Shown: positions 1 through 13,243, counted from the stretch's first letter. The stretch: DNA of 64,000 nt from Chamaelirium japonicum (GCA_947650365.1 OX393557.1:27344885-27408884); one strand, 5' to 3'. Program-made: numbers and translations. The notes: generated from the letters alone by a model not told the origin.

Positions 1-863
1 GTTTATCTCTCGCACTGTTTTTTCTCTCGTTCTGTTTTAATTGTCATTAATTTGATGTTGATCCAATGGCTAAGGACTTCAAGGGTGGTTAGAGTGGATG
101 CAGTGGACCGGTCTTTGAGAATCCGGCCGGAGTAACGTAAAAACGTTACAAGAGATCGTGGGAGATATCCGGGCTAACGTGCGACATTATTATCCGTGAT
201 TTGAGAGGGGAGGTTACTTGATTAGTTGTGGGCTCCGACTATATAATGAGGGTCCGGGACTTCTCAATATACAAAATAGAATCTATCCCTCTCACTTCTC
301 TGTTATATCTCTTCACCTCTCTCTAGTGTGGATCAGACTCATTAGAAGCAGCAAAGGTGTTGGTCCTACTTGAAGCCGAGATCAAGCTCTTCTGTGAAGC
401 CAAGTTGCTGTTGCATCTCCATGAGTGGAGGTATTGCTCCAACTAAGCCAAGGTGTGGCTTTCTTCTCTTGGAGGTGAAATGATGTACCCCCTCTTTAGA
501 GCCAAGCTGTTGTGGTGTGCTTCTTTTGGAGGTGAAGTGCTGCACTCCTTGGCGCCAATGCTTTCATCTTGAAGCCAACAAGTTTTTTGGAGCATTGTTT
601 TTGGAGTTCTCTAAGAGTTCCCCGTGCCCTCCTTAGTGCGGAGAAGCTCTAAGTCGTTGTACCCTGGGCCTACGATGACGATCTAGTTTTCAGGGCATTG
701 TGCAAGCACAAGCCTCGACTCATCTCTTTCGATAAGTCATTTATTCTCCTTCTCCTCATTCCCCTGCATCTCTGTAAAAAGCCTTAGCTTCCCATCACTT
801 TAGCTAGTTCACTCTCCATGAACCATTGCATGCTAATAGAATAGAACCTTATTTTACCCAACA

Positions 864-883
864 ATATATATATATATATATAT
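864..883. repeat. (TA)n microsatellite, short allele
   Basis: About ten TA units follow acccaaca. The same locus in copy B of the duplication is about 93 bp. Confidence 0.95.
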
Positions 884-1929
884 GAGCCGTACGATGTACG
901 GATGGGAGAAATCCCCCTTCCCGTGAACAACCCTGCGATCTATAGAGAGGAACGTCCTTTGTGAGCTGCATTGAATAATTCCCACTTAAGTCGGGTAAAT
1001 TGGGATGCCCTGATTCACCCATTAAATGCACCAAAATAACTAAAACACGGTTCCATCGGACCGATTACATGATTCGCTGCAAGATCACTTGTTGATTGAA
1101 AAGATGTCCCTCCAAATTAAGGGGGAAGCTTCTTCTTTTTCTATGCACAACTTTATCTTATACCAGTGTTGGATATGACTGTGACTTTGCCTCGCCAAGC
1201 GACCTACAAGGTCCGCCTGCGCGGTCCAATGCTTGACCTACCACCTAGGTAGGTCGAGCTGCGGCTCACTATCTAACTGCAACATAGGTGGTAGGTCGAG
1301 CTGCTGCTCACTATCTAACTGCAACATAGGTGGTAGGTCGAGCTCCTGCTCACTATCAAACTAGCCTCGCCACGTGAGCAGCACCAAGGGAACAAGGGGT
1401 CGGTGGGCAGGCTACTGCTGATAGCCCAGTCACTGGCCAATCGGCCGACGACCATCACGACAACAAGAGGGAAGGCAAGTATGAGGTGGCCGGCTCGTGG
1501 TCGGCTTCTACCGGGCTGCCCCATCGTCGGCCAAAAGCCAACGACAACCACGGCAAGGACGGGAATAAGGGTGGTCGGGTGCCACCTGATGCCTGGCCAC
1601 CGGCCGACGATACGCCCGCAGCCATCGCAGCCAGGCGAGAGCAAAAGGGGCGGGCCTGTGCTGGTCGGACTGGTGGTTGGGTGGCCGGTGGGGGCCTGAC
1701 CTGGCAGGTTCGGGCCTCTCCGGCCACATGGCTAGCGGCCATGGCCGCGTCTAAGGAGAAGGCAACAGGGGGGCGGTGGCTGGTCTGATCCACAGAAAAA
1801 AAGAAAAAGGGAGAGACGGGAAAGGGGGCTGACCTGGTCGGTGGGAGGTCGTTCGCAGCGGTTCCTCCCTGCTCCGGAGCGCCCTCCTCCCTTTCTCCTT
1901 GCTCCGACAGCCGCGCGCAGCCACCACAC

Positions 1930-1988
1930 AGAGAGAGAGAGAGAGGGACGGAGAGAGCGGGAGGGAGGGAGAGAGAGAGAGAGAGAGA
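1930..1988. repeat. (GA)n-rich tract
   Basis: Imperfect GA microsatellite just upstream of the hAT-like insertion. Its last bases overlap the sequence context of the target-site duplication. Confidence 0.9.
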
Positions 1989-2013
1989 CCGAGGGAGGGA
2001 GATGAGATGAGAG

Positions 2014-2831
2014 TAGGCCTGTCAACGGGTCGGATTCGGACCGGATCTGGATCTGGTCCGTTTTACTTATCCAACCGATCCGATATCCAACGGTTGGATA
2101 CTGTAATATATGATCCGAATCCGAATCCGAATCCGAATCTGAACTCGATCATACGAAATACGAAACAATGATAGAGATCGTACCTGCCGCTAGCCCCTTG
2201 GTGTCCGAAAACTGGAGGGAACGAAGGGAATCAAAGCGCTCCGAAAGTCAAGAGAGCTCTCATTGATGACTACTGGAGCCAGTAAAAAGTAAAAGCGTCA
2301 ATCCCAAGCTCGTCGTGGAACGGATGGGTCGGTGGCGTTGCGAGGGTAGGAGGGGGAGATTTAGGGTTTCCTTTCTCACAAGTGTAAGGAACTAGTGCAT
2401 GCTCGTGCCGGTCGGCACTACAACGGACCGTCTTTGGCGGTAACATACCCATCGGGCATCGCCACCTCCACCCCCACTATATTCATTTGGCGGTTGAGGG
2501 TCGCCGGTTTAACCGTAGTTTTGGTAGATTCCTTTTTGCCTTTGTTCCTTTTTGTGATAAAAATATAATTAACGCAAAGTTACTTTTTGTGGTAAAGTAG
2601 TAAATAACACGAACGGCCTTAGCATGTTATATAGATTGGGAAAATTGTGTACAAAATACGAAAGCGGGTTGGATCTTAATCCGATCGGATCAAGGTAGAT
2701 TCGAATTCGATTTGATTATTAAGAGAAGCAGATCGGATCATTTTTAATTGGATCTCGGACTGAAAAACTAATACCAAATCTGGGTTAATCGGATCGAATT
2801 TGGATCATGATCCGATCCATTGACATGACTA
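2014..2831. mobile_element. Non-autonomous hAT-like element, copy A
   Basis: The element starts TAGGCCTGTCAACGGGTCGG and its other end, read in reverse complement, is TAGTCATGTCAATGGATCGG, an imperfect terminal inverted repeat of roughly 20 bp. It is flanked by the perfect 8-bp duplication GATGAGAG (2006-2013 and 2832-2839), the hAT hallmark. Subterminal DNA is rich in GGATC/GATCC motifs and a short ATCCGA hexamer run near 2110. No transposase reading frame is present, so it would depend on a helper element. Confidence 0.85.
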
Positions 2832-3154
2832 GATGAGAGAAGTGTGGAGGGGAATCGGACTAATTGCCTTCGCCAGGGCTCGAACCCGCGTCGCATCGTG
2901 CATTGTTACAGCGTATATTGTACATTTTATTTTGTTGGCGGAATTTATAAGCACCAAAACTAATTCGGTGAGGTTTGTGTAACATGTGAGTTAGGACAAT
3001 GTACGCATTCACAACTCATTGAAGACTTTAGCAGTGCAGCACAATATCAAAACAGCAATACGGCGAAGTTTCAACATATGACCAAACTTCTTAGCTTGCA
3101 CATCCGCTCACTCGTGTCTTGAACGTATCTATCTGGGTATAAAGGGTTTGGACT

Positions 3155-3406
3155 TTGACTACTTCTACTATCCAAACTGAGCGGTTAAAGATTTATGTCA
3201 CCACTCAGTTAGTAAATCCAGTAGACAATCTCTAAATTGGGGTTCAAGTTGAAAGACACCTCAGTGATTGCACATTCCTGTGGAACTCCAAACTTTATTT
3301 TTAATTATTTTATTGAGATTTAAATCATTCATGTGAGGATTGCTAGTTTTAATTTTTTAAATTCAAACCTTTTGAATAATTCAATCTTCTACCAACCGGG
3401 ATTTGG
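3155..3406. other. Unique spacer between duplicated blocks
   Basis: These 252 bases separate the two copies and have no counterpart after copy B. They are either the end of the repeat unit, lost from copy B, or a filler at the duplication junction. No ORF or structural feature is visible. Confidence 0.5.
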
Positions 3407-4265
3407 GTTTATCTCTCGCACTGTTTTTTCTCTCGTTCTGTTTTAATTGTCATTCATTTGATGTTGATCCAATGGCTAAGGACTTCAAGGGTGGTTAGAG
3501 TGGATGCAGTGGAACCGGTCTTTGAGAATCTTGCCGGAGTAACGTAAAAACGTTACAAGAGATCGTGGGAGATATTCGGGCTAAGGTGCGACATTATTAT
3601 CCGTGATTTGAGAGGGGAGGTTACTTGATTAGTTGTGGGCTCCGACTATATAATGAGGGTCCGGGACTTCTCAATATACAGAATAGAATCTATCCCTCTC
3701 ACTCCTCTCTTATATCTCTTCACCTCTTTCTAGTGTGGATCGGACTCATTAGAAGCAGCAAAGGTGCTGCTCCTACTTGAAGCCGAGGTCAAGCTCTTCT
3801 TTGAAGCCAAGTTGTTGTTGCATCTCCATGAGTGGAGGTATTGCTCCAACTAAGCCAAGGTGTGGCTTTCTTCTCTTGGAGGTGAAGTGATTTACCCCCT
3901 CTTTGGAGCCAAGCTGCTGTGGTGTGCTTCTCTTGGAGGTGAAGTGTTGCACTCCTTAGCACCAATGCTTTCGTCTTGAAGCCAACAAGGTTTTTGGAGC
4001 ATTGTTTTTGGAGTTCTCTAAGAGTTCCCCGAGCCCCCCTTAGTGCGGAGAAGCTCTAAGTCGTTGTACCCTGGGCCTACGGTGACGATCTAGTTTTCAG
4101 GGCATTGTGCAAGTACAAGCCTCGACTCATCTCTTTCGATAAGTCATTTATTCTCCTTCTCCTTATTCCCTTGCATCTCTGTAGAAAGCCTTAGCTTCCC
4201 ATCACTTTAGCTAGTTCACTCTCCATGAATCATTGCATGCTAATAGAATAGAACTTTATTTTACC

Positions 4266-4365
<100 letters not shown>

Positions 4366-5373
4366 CCGAACGGTGTACGGATGGGAGAAATCCCCCTTCC
4401 CGTGAATAGCCCTGCGATCTATAGAGGGGAACGTCCTTTGTGAGCTGCACTGAATAATTCCCACTTAAGTCGAGTAAATTGGGATGCCCTGATACACCCT
4501 CTCACCGAAATAAGTGTTCAACCATTAAATGTACCAAAATAACTAAAACATGGTTCCATCGGACCGATTACATGATTCGCTGCAAGATCACTTGTTGATT
4601 GAAAAGATGTCCCTCCAAATTAAGGGGGAAGTTTCTTTTTTTTCTATGCACAACTTTATCTTATACCAGTGTTGGATATGACTATGACTTTGCCTCGCCA
4701 AGCGACCTACATGGTCTGCATACCACCTAGGTAGGTCGAGCTGCGGCTCACTATCTAATTGCAACATAGGTGGTAGGTCGAGCTGCTGCTCACTATCAAA
4801 CTAGCCTCGCCACATGAGCAGCACCTAGGGAACAAGGGGTCGGTGGGCAGGCAACTGCTGATAGCCCAGTCACTGGCCAATCGGCCGACGACCATCACGA
4901 CAACAAGAGGGAAGGCAAGTATGAGGTGGCCGGCTCGTGGTCGGCTTCTACCGGGCTGCCCCATCATCGGCCAAAAGCCAACGACAACCACGGCAAAGAC
5001 GAGAATAAGGGTGGTCGGGTGCCACCTGATGCCTGGCCACCGACCGACGATACGCCCGCAGCCATCGCAGCCAGGCGAGAGCAAAAGGGGCGGGCCTGTG
5101 CTGGTCGGACTAGTGGTTGGGTGGCCGGTGGGGGCCTGACCTGGCTGGTTCAGCCCTCTCCGGCCACATGGCTAGCGGCCATGGCCGCGTCTAAGGAGAA
5201 GGCAACAGGGGGGCGGTGGCTGGTTTGATCCACAGAAAAAAAGAAAAAGGGAGAGACGGGGAAGGGGGCTGACCTGGTCGGTGGGGGGTCGTTCGCTGCG
5301 GTTCCTCCCTGCTCTGGAGCGCCCTCCTCCCTTTCTCCTTGCTTCAACCGCCGCGCGCAGCCACCACACACAC

Positions 5374-5416
5374 AGAGAGAGAGAGAGAGAGAGGGACGGA
5401 GAGAGCGGGAGGGAGG

Positions 5417-5462
<46 letters not shown>
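5374..5462. repeat. (GA)n-rich tract, copy B
   Basis: Copy B equivalent of the 1930-1988 tract, longer by about 30 bp. Confidence 0.9.
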
Positions 5463-5464
<2 letters not shown>

Positions 5465-5487
5465 AAGGGAGGGAGATGAGATGAGAG

Positions 5488-6315
5488 TAGGCCTATCAAC
5501 GGGTCGGATTCGGACCGGATCAGGGTTATCTGGATCTGGTCCGTTTTACTTATCCAACCGATCCGATATCGAACGGTTGGATACTGTAATATATGATCCG
5601 AATCCATCGGATTATCCGAATCTGAACTCGATCATACGAATTACGAAACAATGATAGAGATCGTAGCTGCCGCTAGCCCCTTGGTGTCCGAAAACTAGAG
5701 GGAACGAAGGGAATCGGAGTGCTCCAAAAGTCAAGAGAGCTCTCATTGATGACTACTGGAGGCAGTAAAAAGTAAAAGCTTCAATCCCAAGCTCGTCGTG
5801 GAACGGATGGGTCGGTGGCGCTGCGAGGGTAGGAGGGGGAGATTTAGGGTTTCCTTTCTCTCAATTGTAAGGAACTAGTGCATGCTCGTGCCTGTCGGCA
5901 CTACAGCAGGCCGTCTTCGGCGGCAACATACCCACCGGGCATCACCACCTCCACCCCCACTATATTCATTTGGCGGTTGAGGGTCGTCGGTTTAACCGTA
6001 GTTTTGGTAGATTCCTTTTTGCCTTTGTTCCTTTTTGTGGTAAAAATATAATTAACGCAAAGTTACTTTTATGTGGTAAAGTAGTAAATAACACGAACGG
6101 CCTTAGCATGTTATATAGATTGGGAAAATTGTGTACATAATACAGAAGTGGGTCGGATCTTAATCCGATCGGATCAAGGTAGATTCAAATTCGATTTGAT
6201 TATTAATCGAAGCAGTTCAGATCGTTTTTAATTGGATCTCGGACTGAAAACCTAATACCAAATCCGGGTTAATCAGATCGAATTTGTATCATGATCCGAT
6301 ACATTGACATGACTA
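5488..6315. mobile_element. Non-autonomous hAT-like element, copy B
   Basis: Duplicated counterpart of the 2014-2831 element with the same ends. The flanking 8-mers are GATGAGAG (5480-5487) and TATGAGAG (6316-6323); one base has mutated since duplication. No coding region. Confidence 0.85.
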
Positions 6316-6642
6316 TATGAGAGAAGTGTGGAGGGGAATCGGACTACAATTTGCCTTCGCCAGGGCTCGAACCCGCGTCGCATCGTGCATTGTTACAGCG
6401 TATATTGTACATTTTATTTTGTTGGCGGAATTTATGAGCACCAAAACTAATTCGGTGAGGTTTGTGTAACATGTGAGTTAGGACAATGTACGCATTCACA
6501 ACTCATTGAAGACTTTAGCAATGCAGCACAATATCAAAACAGCAATACAACGAAGATTCAACATCTGACCAAACTTCCTAGCTTGCACATCCGCTCACTC
6601 GTGTCTTGAACGTATCTGTCTGGGTATAAAGGGTTTGGACTT

Positions 6643-8197
6643 TATGTTTTGGATTGCAGAACTGTTTTACTCGATTTGCATGCATTTTGATATTTTCATC
6701 GGTTTCATGTCTTTTGTGGTCCGTGCTTGTTTTAAATATATTTATTTTTGTATTCTTGATCTACCGGTGTTCTCGGTTTTCTTGGATTGTGAAAACTTAT
6801 TTTTGACGAATTAACGGTTTTGTCCTTGAGCGACCCAACACTTAGCCAATTTGAAAAATCGGCTAAGTTTGGGAGTTTGTACCTTCGTAGTGCGGTCCGA
6901 ACAGGATTTTGCATTAAACAGCCAAATGCACTAAGGGTCCGAACCGTTTAGTGCCATTTCGGTCTAGACCGTGCCTTGAGTGGTCTAGATCGTTGGTTGA
7001 TTTATGCAGGCTATATAAAGGGTCACTCTCTCTTTCTTTGGTTAAGGTTGGAGCCTTGTTTGGGTGTAGCTCATGCGGATTGTTATGTCCCCTTCACCTT
7101 TACTCAAGGTTTTCATCTAGTGCAAGCGGGAATCGCTCCACCATTCCTTGGAAACATTTATGCACTTCCTCAAGGGTTTCAAATTGGTCCACCCCGTTCT
7201 CAATACGGGCCACTTTGGTTTCCCATCCCTCTTGTGATTGACGTTTTTGTCGGTTGAATCCCTTTCCCGACTTGGTTTAGAATTTATTCCGAACCACCTT
7301 TAAATTCCATGTGTATTCAGTCGCCCATGTGTATTAAGCGCAAATCCTTCACTATGGCTTAAATGTCCCCCTCATAGAGAAATGAGGGAGACAAGTCCTT
7401 CGAAGGTCAGATACCCTTGGGCAAAAATCTGTTGCTTTGGCTTGACGATCCCCCCATAGGGAATTGAGGGCGACAAATCATTGGAGGGTTTCCACCATTA
7501 TGAATTTGGTGGGGTGGAACCCTTGGTCCATCCTTTACTGAAGGCCGCAGTTTGTGCCTCGTGTGGACTAAGTGCTCGCAATGTACATTTGCGAGCAAGG
7601 TGTGAAGCTAGCAGTGCTTATAAGGCCGAGGTGGTAAGGACAAGTAGTTTAAGTAAATGAGGTTGTGGGGGATTGCATGTGATGACTGCGGTGCGCCGGG
7701 TCGAGCAGCTCATGGAACGCCTGTTCGTGTGAACTGTCAAAGTTGAGTTGTGAATTATTATAGATCTACTGGGGTAACTCTATTGACTCTTGTACCTTTT
7801 CTCTTTCTAGTGGATCACTTGCACCTCCGGGATCATGGTCCCGGCGTTATTTTTTTCTTCAGGGTTTCTACATAAAAATCAATCGTGTGCTTTACTTTTA
7901 TGCTCAGCCATATATGCTTATTTTTTTAGCATGTAGTTGGCTCCTAGATCCTCACCTGTGATTGAACCTTTGAGAGAGGAGAGGAGTGCACGTCCCTTTG
8001 CATGGCGAGATAAAAATCTTTAAAATAGCGTGCAGTTAGCGAGCGAACACAAATACGATTAAAAAAGAGTAACTCATCGACTTGTATTCATTGTGCCACA
8101 AGAGCATGCAATCGTGTGCATAAATTTATTAGGTCGAGTGTTCCCTCCGGACTCCTGGAACCTCCCTATTAAACCCCTACAGGCTAGGGAATTTCAA
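6643..8197 (+). mobile_element. Probable Ty1/copia 5' LTR (left edge uncertain)
   Basis: The right edge is set by the primer-binding site at 8199. A TATA box (gctatataaaggg, about 7010-7021) sits in a plausible place for an LTR promoter. The left edge is only the point where similarity to the tandem duplication stops; no TG start or partner LTR was identified. Several short ORFs here show no recognisable protein and are not called. Confidence 0.4.
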
Positions 8198-8198
8198 C

Positions 8199-8210
8199 TG
8201 GTATCAGAGC
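8199..8210 (+). other. Retrotransposon primer-binding site (Met-tRNAi)
   Basis: TGGTATCAGAGC, the standard plant retrotransposon match to the 3' end of initiator methionine tRNA, just downstream of ...aatttca. Confidence 0.85.
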
Positions 8211-8302
8211 CATGCACGTTGTATTGCCTTAGTGTTAGACTTTGCATAAAGTTGTTTGCTTGTTTGTGTGCTTGTGTTTGTTGTTGCTTTGTCTTGCAGC
8301 AA

Positions 8303-8655
8303 ATGGCAGCCTAACGAGATGATAATGCAATCAACAGGCCATAATGTATGACGGGGCCTGACTATCCATTATGGACAGCCCGGATGCGGACATTTCTTGT
8401 GTCGATCGGCATCTGCATGTGGGACGTTGTCACATTTGGTTGGACAGAACCATATATGATAGTGGTTGTGAACGACATTAAGAAAGTGGTACCGAAGTTA
8501 ATCCGCGAGTGGACTATGTTTGAACGAGAGCAGTGCTCGTTTGATAAAATGGGCTTAAATGCTACCTACTGCGGAGTTATTGAATATGAGTTCAGACGCA
8601 TCTCAAAATACGAAGAACTCCAAGGAGGCTTGGGGCATTATTGAGGTAACGTGGG
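8303..8655 (+). pseudogene. Ty1/copia gag fragment, broken
   Basis: Reading across two frames gives a copia gag (UBN2/Retrotran_gag_2) signature: a PDYPLWTARMRTFL segment, MWDVVTFGW, then FRRIS and SKEAWGII. The putative start ATG at 8303 is followed two codons later by a stop, and a frameshift near 8560-8600 moves the second half into another frame, so this cannot encode a full gag. It lies about 100 bp after the primer site, as expected for a copia element. Confidence 0.8.
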
Positions 8656-8925
8656 GGATCCATTGTCCGGTTAGTCGCATTTCCGCCGGAAGCTGGTGGA
8701 ACAAAGAAGGGACTGACCGGAGTTACAGTTGGAGAAAAGGGACCCATTGTCCGGTTAGGCATGTTGCCGCCGGAAGCTGGTGGCGGGCGTGAGGGACTGG
8801 CCGGAGTTGTAGTTGACGAAATGTAACGCGGGGGACCCATAGTTCAATTAGGCACGTTACCACCCGAAAGCTAGTGGAGCGAAGAAGGGACCGGCAACAG
8901 AGGGACGGCCGGTTAGTCTTTGTAC
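8656..8925. repeat. Tandem repeat, 84-93 bp x 3
   Basis: Units beginning GGA(T/C)CCAT recur at 8656, 8740 and 8833 and share CCGGTTAG, CCGCCGGAAGCTGGTGG and GGGACTGGCCGGAGTT elements. It follows the broken gag directly. A second pair of longer related units (each with a TTCGTAG/TTCGAGTATG...TTCTCG core) occupies about 8920-9250. No coding function recognised. Confidence 0.8.
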
Positions 8926-9284
8926 CTCGCCCGCAAAGCCCCTTGGTTGTACGTTAATGGGTTCGACTACGTGTTCGTAGAATATTCTCGATTGTGGCGG
9001 GGTCCGGGGTGAGAGCCAGGGTGGGAGCCTCGGCGGAGGTGGGGGTGGGGAGCGGGGGCAGAGGCAGCTCTACCAGTGGCTTCTTGCCTTCGGCCGCAAA
9101 GTACCAGCTGGGTTGTACGATGAAGCGTTTGTCTTCGAGTATGTAGTATCTTCTCGTTTGTGGCCGAGGCCGGGGTGGGAGCCGCAACAGGGGTGGAGGC
9201 CGGGACTCCACTCGGGGCTTCCTGCCCTTGCCGTCTCCCGGCCCAGCGCCTATCACTACACCAAATAGTAAAATTTGAAACATT

Positions 9285-9420
9285 ATGTTTGTAACACTTA
9301 TAAACCGTTCTAATTTAGGAATGGTTATAAACCATTACAAATTAATATAGAACGGTTTATTGACGTTTCAATATAGGAATTGCTTATAACCGTTCCAGAT
9401 TTTTAACCCCCCGTTTCAGT
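9285..9420. promoter_or_regulatory. CACTA left subterminal repeats
   Basis: Multiple copies of (A/T)AACCGTTC and AGAACGGTTTA-like 10-12-mers in both orientations, within 170 bp of the left TIR. In En/Spm elements such motifs bind the element's DNA-binding protein; that role is inferred here. Confidence 0.75.
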
Positions 9421-9539
9421 GTGAATCCGACGTGAGACATGGGGCTTCTGATATATACGATTAATCCGTCCACAAGCCAACCTCTCATGCAAAGGGAAAA
9501 AAAAAAGAGTCGGCTTGCAGGTCTATCGCCTCTCTTAGA

Positions 9540-9830
9540 AGGGTAGGGTTTCAATCGAAAGGATCGACATTAGCAAGCATCATTCTCATCGCGGAGGGAA
9601 GGAAGTTCTAATCCCTGAGGTCATCTCTCGTTCTTAATCTAATGCTTTATATCTTTTCCATCAAGAGCGGTTAGGGTTTCTATCAGAAGGACTACAACAA
9701 GGGTAGCAACCATCCATCACACCACAGAGGGAAGGGAGTTCCAATCCCTAAGGTCCATCTCTCGTTCTCCATCTCCCACTTACTATCTCTCCCATCAACA
9801 ACGGTTAGGGTTTCAATCGGAAGGACGGCA
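9540..9830. repeat. Tandem repeat, about 127-134 bp x 2-3
   Basis: Units starting GGTTAGGGTTTCAATCG(A/G)AAGG-like recur near 9542, 9669 and 9803, each containing GAGGGAAGG-AGTTC-AATCC and CATCTCTCGTTCT. It lies inside the CACTA element, before its gene, possibly as 5' UTR. Confidence 0.75.
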
Positions 9831-10492
9831 AGAACGCGGCTAGTGAGCGCTCCTGCCTTTCCTTACCAATGCCTATCAACTGTGATTCCTTTCGTTGTTA
9901 GGATTTATTCTTAATTTCATGCTTAGGACTCTTTGTAGTTGGTTCTCAAGTACATATGCAGAGGACTCCTCAAGAAGGCCTATGAGTCCAATGTTTTGTG
10001 ATGTGCAGATTGGGATTTCTTTGTATTGCTTCTAATGGATTTCTCACTTTACTGTAACCTTGATTTTGTGTTTGGTTCTAAAGATGTGGGTTTTTCCCCA
10101 TTCATATCAACGTTTTAGAACTTCATGTCGTGTGGTGCTCTTCCTTTATCAGTATTTTGTTTTTTCTTTCCTTAGTGATATGAACATGTAATAAATTATA
10201 TATACAATGTGTGCTACCAAGTCATTTTCAAATTCTGAACAAAGTAATTATCTGCCATTAAGTATATTTCATGATTATGTTTCACTTCTTTAGACTACAG
10301 TTATGATGTTTGCTATAATTGTTTTGTTTAATATATTTACCTATGATAGAAGAATCACAATGTTTCAATAATAAAATTTTGAATATGGTGGGATTTGGAG
10401 CAGAACCAAATGGGATGGCAGTGGGGGACCGGCCCATGAAATGGATGGTACCCTAAACTGCTCCTATATTCCACATCACTCGTACCTGATAT

Positions 10493-10933
10493 GACTACAA
10501 CAAATCTACCTTTAATCGACGGTTGAAAACAACCGTTTAAATGAATTTACGGCGGCCTAATCGCTGCATTTGATGATCGTGTTTGTTGTGTTCGCAAAAA
10601 GCTTTTTCCGACCAAGTCGTTGAATTTGATTCCGACTTTTGCGGGAACCAAGTTGGCTACCGTATTTTATTCAGGCATTTTGTAGGGACTTGGTCACTAA
10701 TTATGTGGTTTTAATGATAACAAAATTGCTTTGAGGTTGCCAGACCTATGACTTGAGCCTGGAACCAAACATGACACAAGCTCGACCCGGACCTGAACCG
10801 ACACTCCCCTATGCGGTTTTTATGAGTGATAATATTAGCGAGACTAATACTTTATCCTAGGTCTCACGGAGGTAAAGTGGCATAAATGGACATATTTAGC
10901 ATGACGCCAATTATACTAGTTTATGGTGTAGTG
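10493..10933. mobile_element. Possible nested small CACTA-like element
   Basis: A degraded left end (GACTACAACAAA) preceded by TAT and a clean right end (TTATGGTGTAGTG) followed by TAT bracket 441 bp with an ACGGTTG/CAACCGT inverted pair near the left end. This would be a deleted CACTA inserted within the larger one. The left terminus has a mutated first base, so the call is tentative. Confidence 0.4.
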
Positions 10934-10997
10934 TATGAACTTACTCTAGAGCAATCCTATTCCAACATCGAGATTTACTCGATGTTGGAAATATCCT

Positions 10998-11320
10998 GAC
11001 ATAGACGCAATCTGTCATCTATTGACGTGGAATTGAGATTGCTGAATTTATACTAGTTATCTTGGCCAGTAAGTGCAGTAGGTAGACATCATCTTTATGC
11101 TCTCTCATATATCTTATATATTTATCTTACTTTGTATTTACAAATATACCGTGTTGAGCTTATACATACGCATTCTATCATCCATAGACTTGGAATTGAG
11201 ATTGTTGATTTTGTATTAATTATCTTGATAATTGTGGTGGGTATGCATCATCTTTATGCTCTCTCATATATTTTTCATCTGTATTTGTATTCACGAATAC
11301 TCGATGCAGAGCTTATATTG
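10998..11320. repeat. Tandem duplication, 163 bp x 2
   Basis: GGAATTGAGATTG(C/T)TGA and CATCATCTTTATGCTCTCTCATATAT recur with 163-bp spacing (11029 and 11192). Inside the CACTA element, upstream of its gene. Confidence 0.8.
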
Positions 11321-12362
11321 TCTTTACAATCAGATTTTTCTTCTTATTTTGTCTAAGATAAGCAAATATTTTCGAGCTTGTTGATTAAAGCTTGTTATCT
11401 AAAGGTAAATGTCAAAAACTGGAAGCATCTTTCTCCTAGATTTTATGCTTTTTTTAATTGAGAATCATTCGTTACATTAATTAATACTACAATACAATAC
11501 TTTGGACTAATATCTAACCTTTGATGTTATAGATATATTTGCCTATAATGTCTGAAGCAAGTAATAATTCTGGTTTGGATGAGGGATCATCATCCCAACA
11601 ACGTATCAAACTCAATTTCAATGTAAATGATATAGCGGTGGGGAACAAATCTACCAAACTAAGTTCGCAGATTGAAAAACTTGTCCGAACCTATATTCTG
11701 ATTAGCTACAAAAGCTGAAAGATGGTGCCACAAAATTACAAATATAACATATGGAATGCTCTATTGGTAAGATATATGCCAAATAAATGCATTTGATAAT
11801 TAGCACTCACATGATATAACACTTACTAATTTCAATATCCCTTTTAGAAAGAATATGATATACCAGGGTATTATTGGAAAAAGTGCGAACTATCCATGCC
11901 TGCTGACTTTAGGAAACTTAAGAACATACTGCGTGGGCGGTATTATGATCCATTACCAACACTTGAGGAAAGAGTAGCTAACGTTCCTCCAAATATTAGG
12001 CCAGATGATTGGAAGTCATTTTGTGAAAATGAAGCTACGCCTAAAGCTCAACAACAAAGAAAGAAAAATAAGGATAATAGGTCGAAATTGACTTATACGC
12101 ATACCAACGGGCATCTCGGACTTGCTCGAGTAGAAGATAATATGGTACGTATCATTTGTCACAAAAAATATAATTTTTTATTAGTATTTATGATCGAGAT
12201 CAAAGATAGCTTCAATACTTATGATAAAGATTCAAATTTAATATTTTGCAGAAGAAGCAATGCGTTGACCCTACGACGCCAATCCCACGTGCTAAATTAT
12301 GGATGATAACCCATACAAAAAAGGATGGGACCATACCAGAGGGTGTCGCTCCGTACATGGTG

Positions 12363-13243
12363 TGTCACGCCCTGGATTTTTCTCCGCGGCGAAAAACCCA
12401 TGGTGTGAAATTTAATTTAAATTTCTTTTTTTTGGTAAATAATTTATTTTCCCTCCTTAGCTTAGACGACCTGCACCCTAGGGCAAGCTCGAACCAAAGG
12501 GTACTCGGCAGTAGCACGAGCCCAGGGTACTCGGAAGAGGGTTTTGTCCTTATTGAGGACTAACCCAAGGCCAAAGTACCAGAACACCCAAGCACCTAGT
12601 GGGGTCCATCTTCGCAAGGGAGATAAAAAGTTCGTTGTGGGCACCAGATAGTGCAAGAGGGAGAGAAAGGAAACTCGACTGCCTGGAGCACCACTCTTAG
12701 GGGACGAGCCTAACTCTCCAATTCCCCTATTAGTAATGCTCCATCAGGAGCACGCGCCGGGTCAAGTAGGCGGCGATCGCACGTCCACTCATCTAGCCTG
12801 AAGGCCCCTTACTCATAGGCTACTATTTTATTTATCAGAGCAATTGGTATCAATTCCTTCATATCATTTCCATAGAAAGGTAATACTCACAACGACATCA
12901 TACATAAACAACAACTCTCTTCTCAAAATATTTACAGACTACAACTACTATCTAGCCAAAAGTACTAACTCAAATTTGATCCCTCGAACTGCATGCTCCA
13001 GTTCCCAACGATGTACCATGCTGCAATTCAACTCTGCTCTTACTACAATCGCCGACCGATAGCTCCAAATCCAGTACCTAAGTTTTGTCATAAAGATACA
13101 CAAAACCCTGAGTCACTCAAAAAGGAATGAGTGACTCAGTGAGAACCACTACAGCAACTACTAATTGAATACAACGGTACCAGGACGCTACTAAATGGTT
13201 ACTAATATAGTCCACCTTAGTGAAGCTACTAAGGTTTACTGTT

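Larger units (their letters stand above)
1..3154. repeat. Segmental tandem duplication, copy A
   Basis: This block is repeated at 3407-6642 with only scattered substitutions, small indels and microsatellite length changes. It probably begins upstream of the window. A TATA-like stretch (ctatataatgag, near 238) and a pyrimidine-rich leader give the first 860 bases an LTR-like look, but no LTR partner, primer site or coding domain is visible. Short ORFs here are driven by simple repeats and are not called as genes. After 3154 the two copies diverge abruptly. Confidence 0.9.

Noticed and set aside
884..960. gagccgtacga... resembling group II intron domain V
   Set aside because: Only the first few bases fit; the hairpin and the closing GTACGGTTC are absent.
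1315..1793. Overlapping ORFs on both strands (also 4755-5228)
   Set aside because: No domain, frames overlap on opposite strands, GC-rich low-complexity DNA inside a duplicated repeat.
2866..2892. tRNA-like B box (minus strand GGTTCGAGCCC), repeated at 6363-6373
   Set aside because: The T-stem pairs poorly and no A box, anticodon arm or acceptor stem fits; at most a dead SINE or chance.
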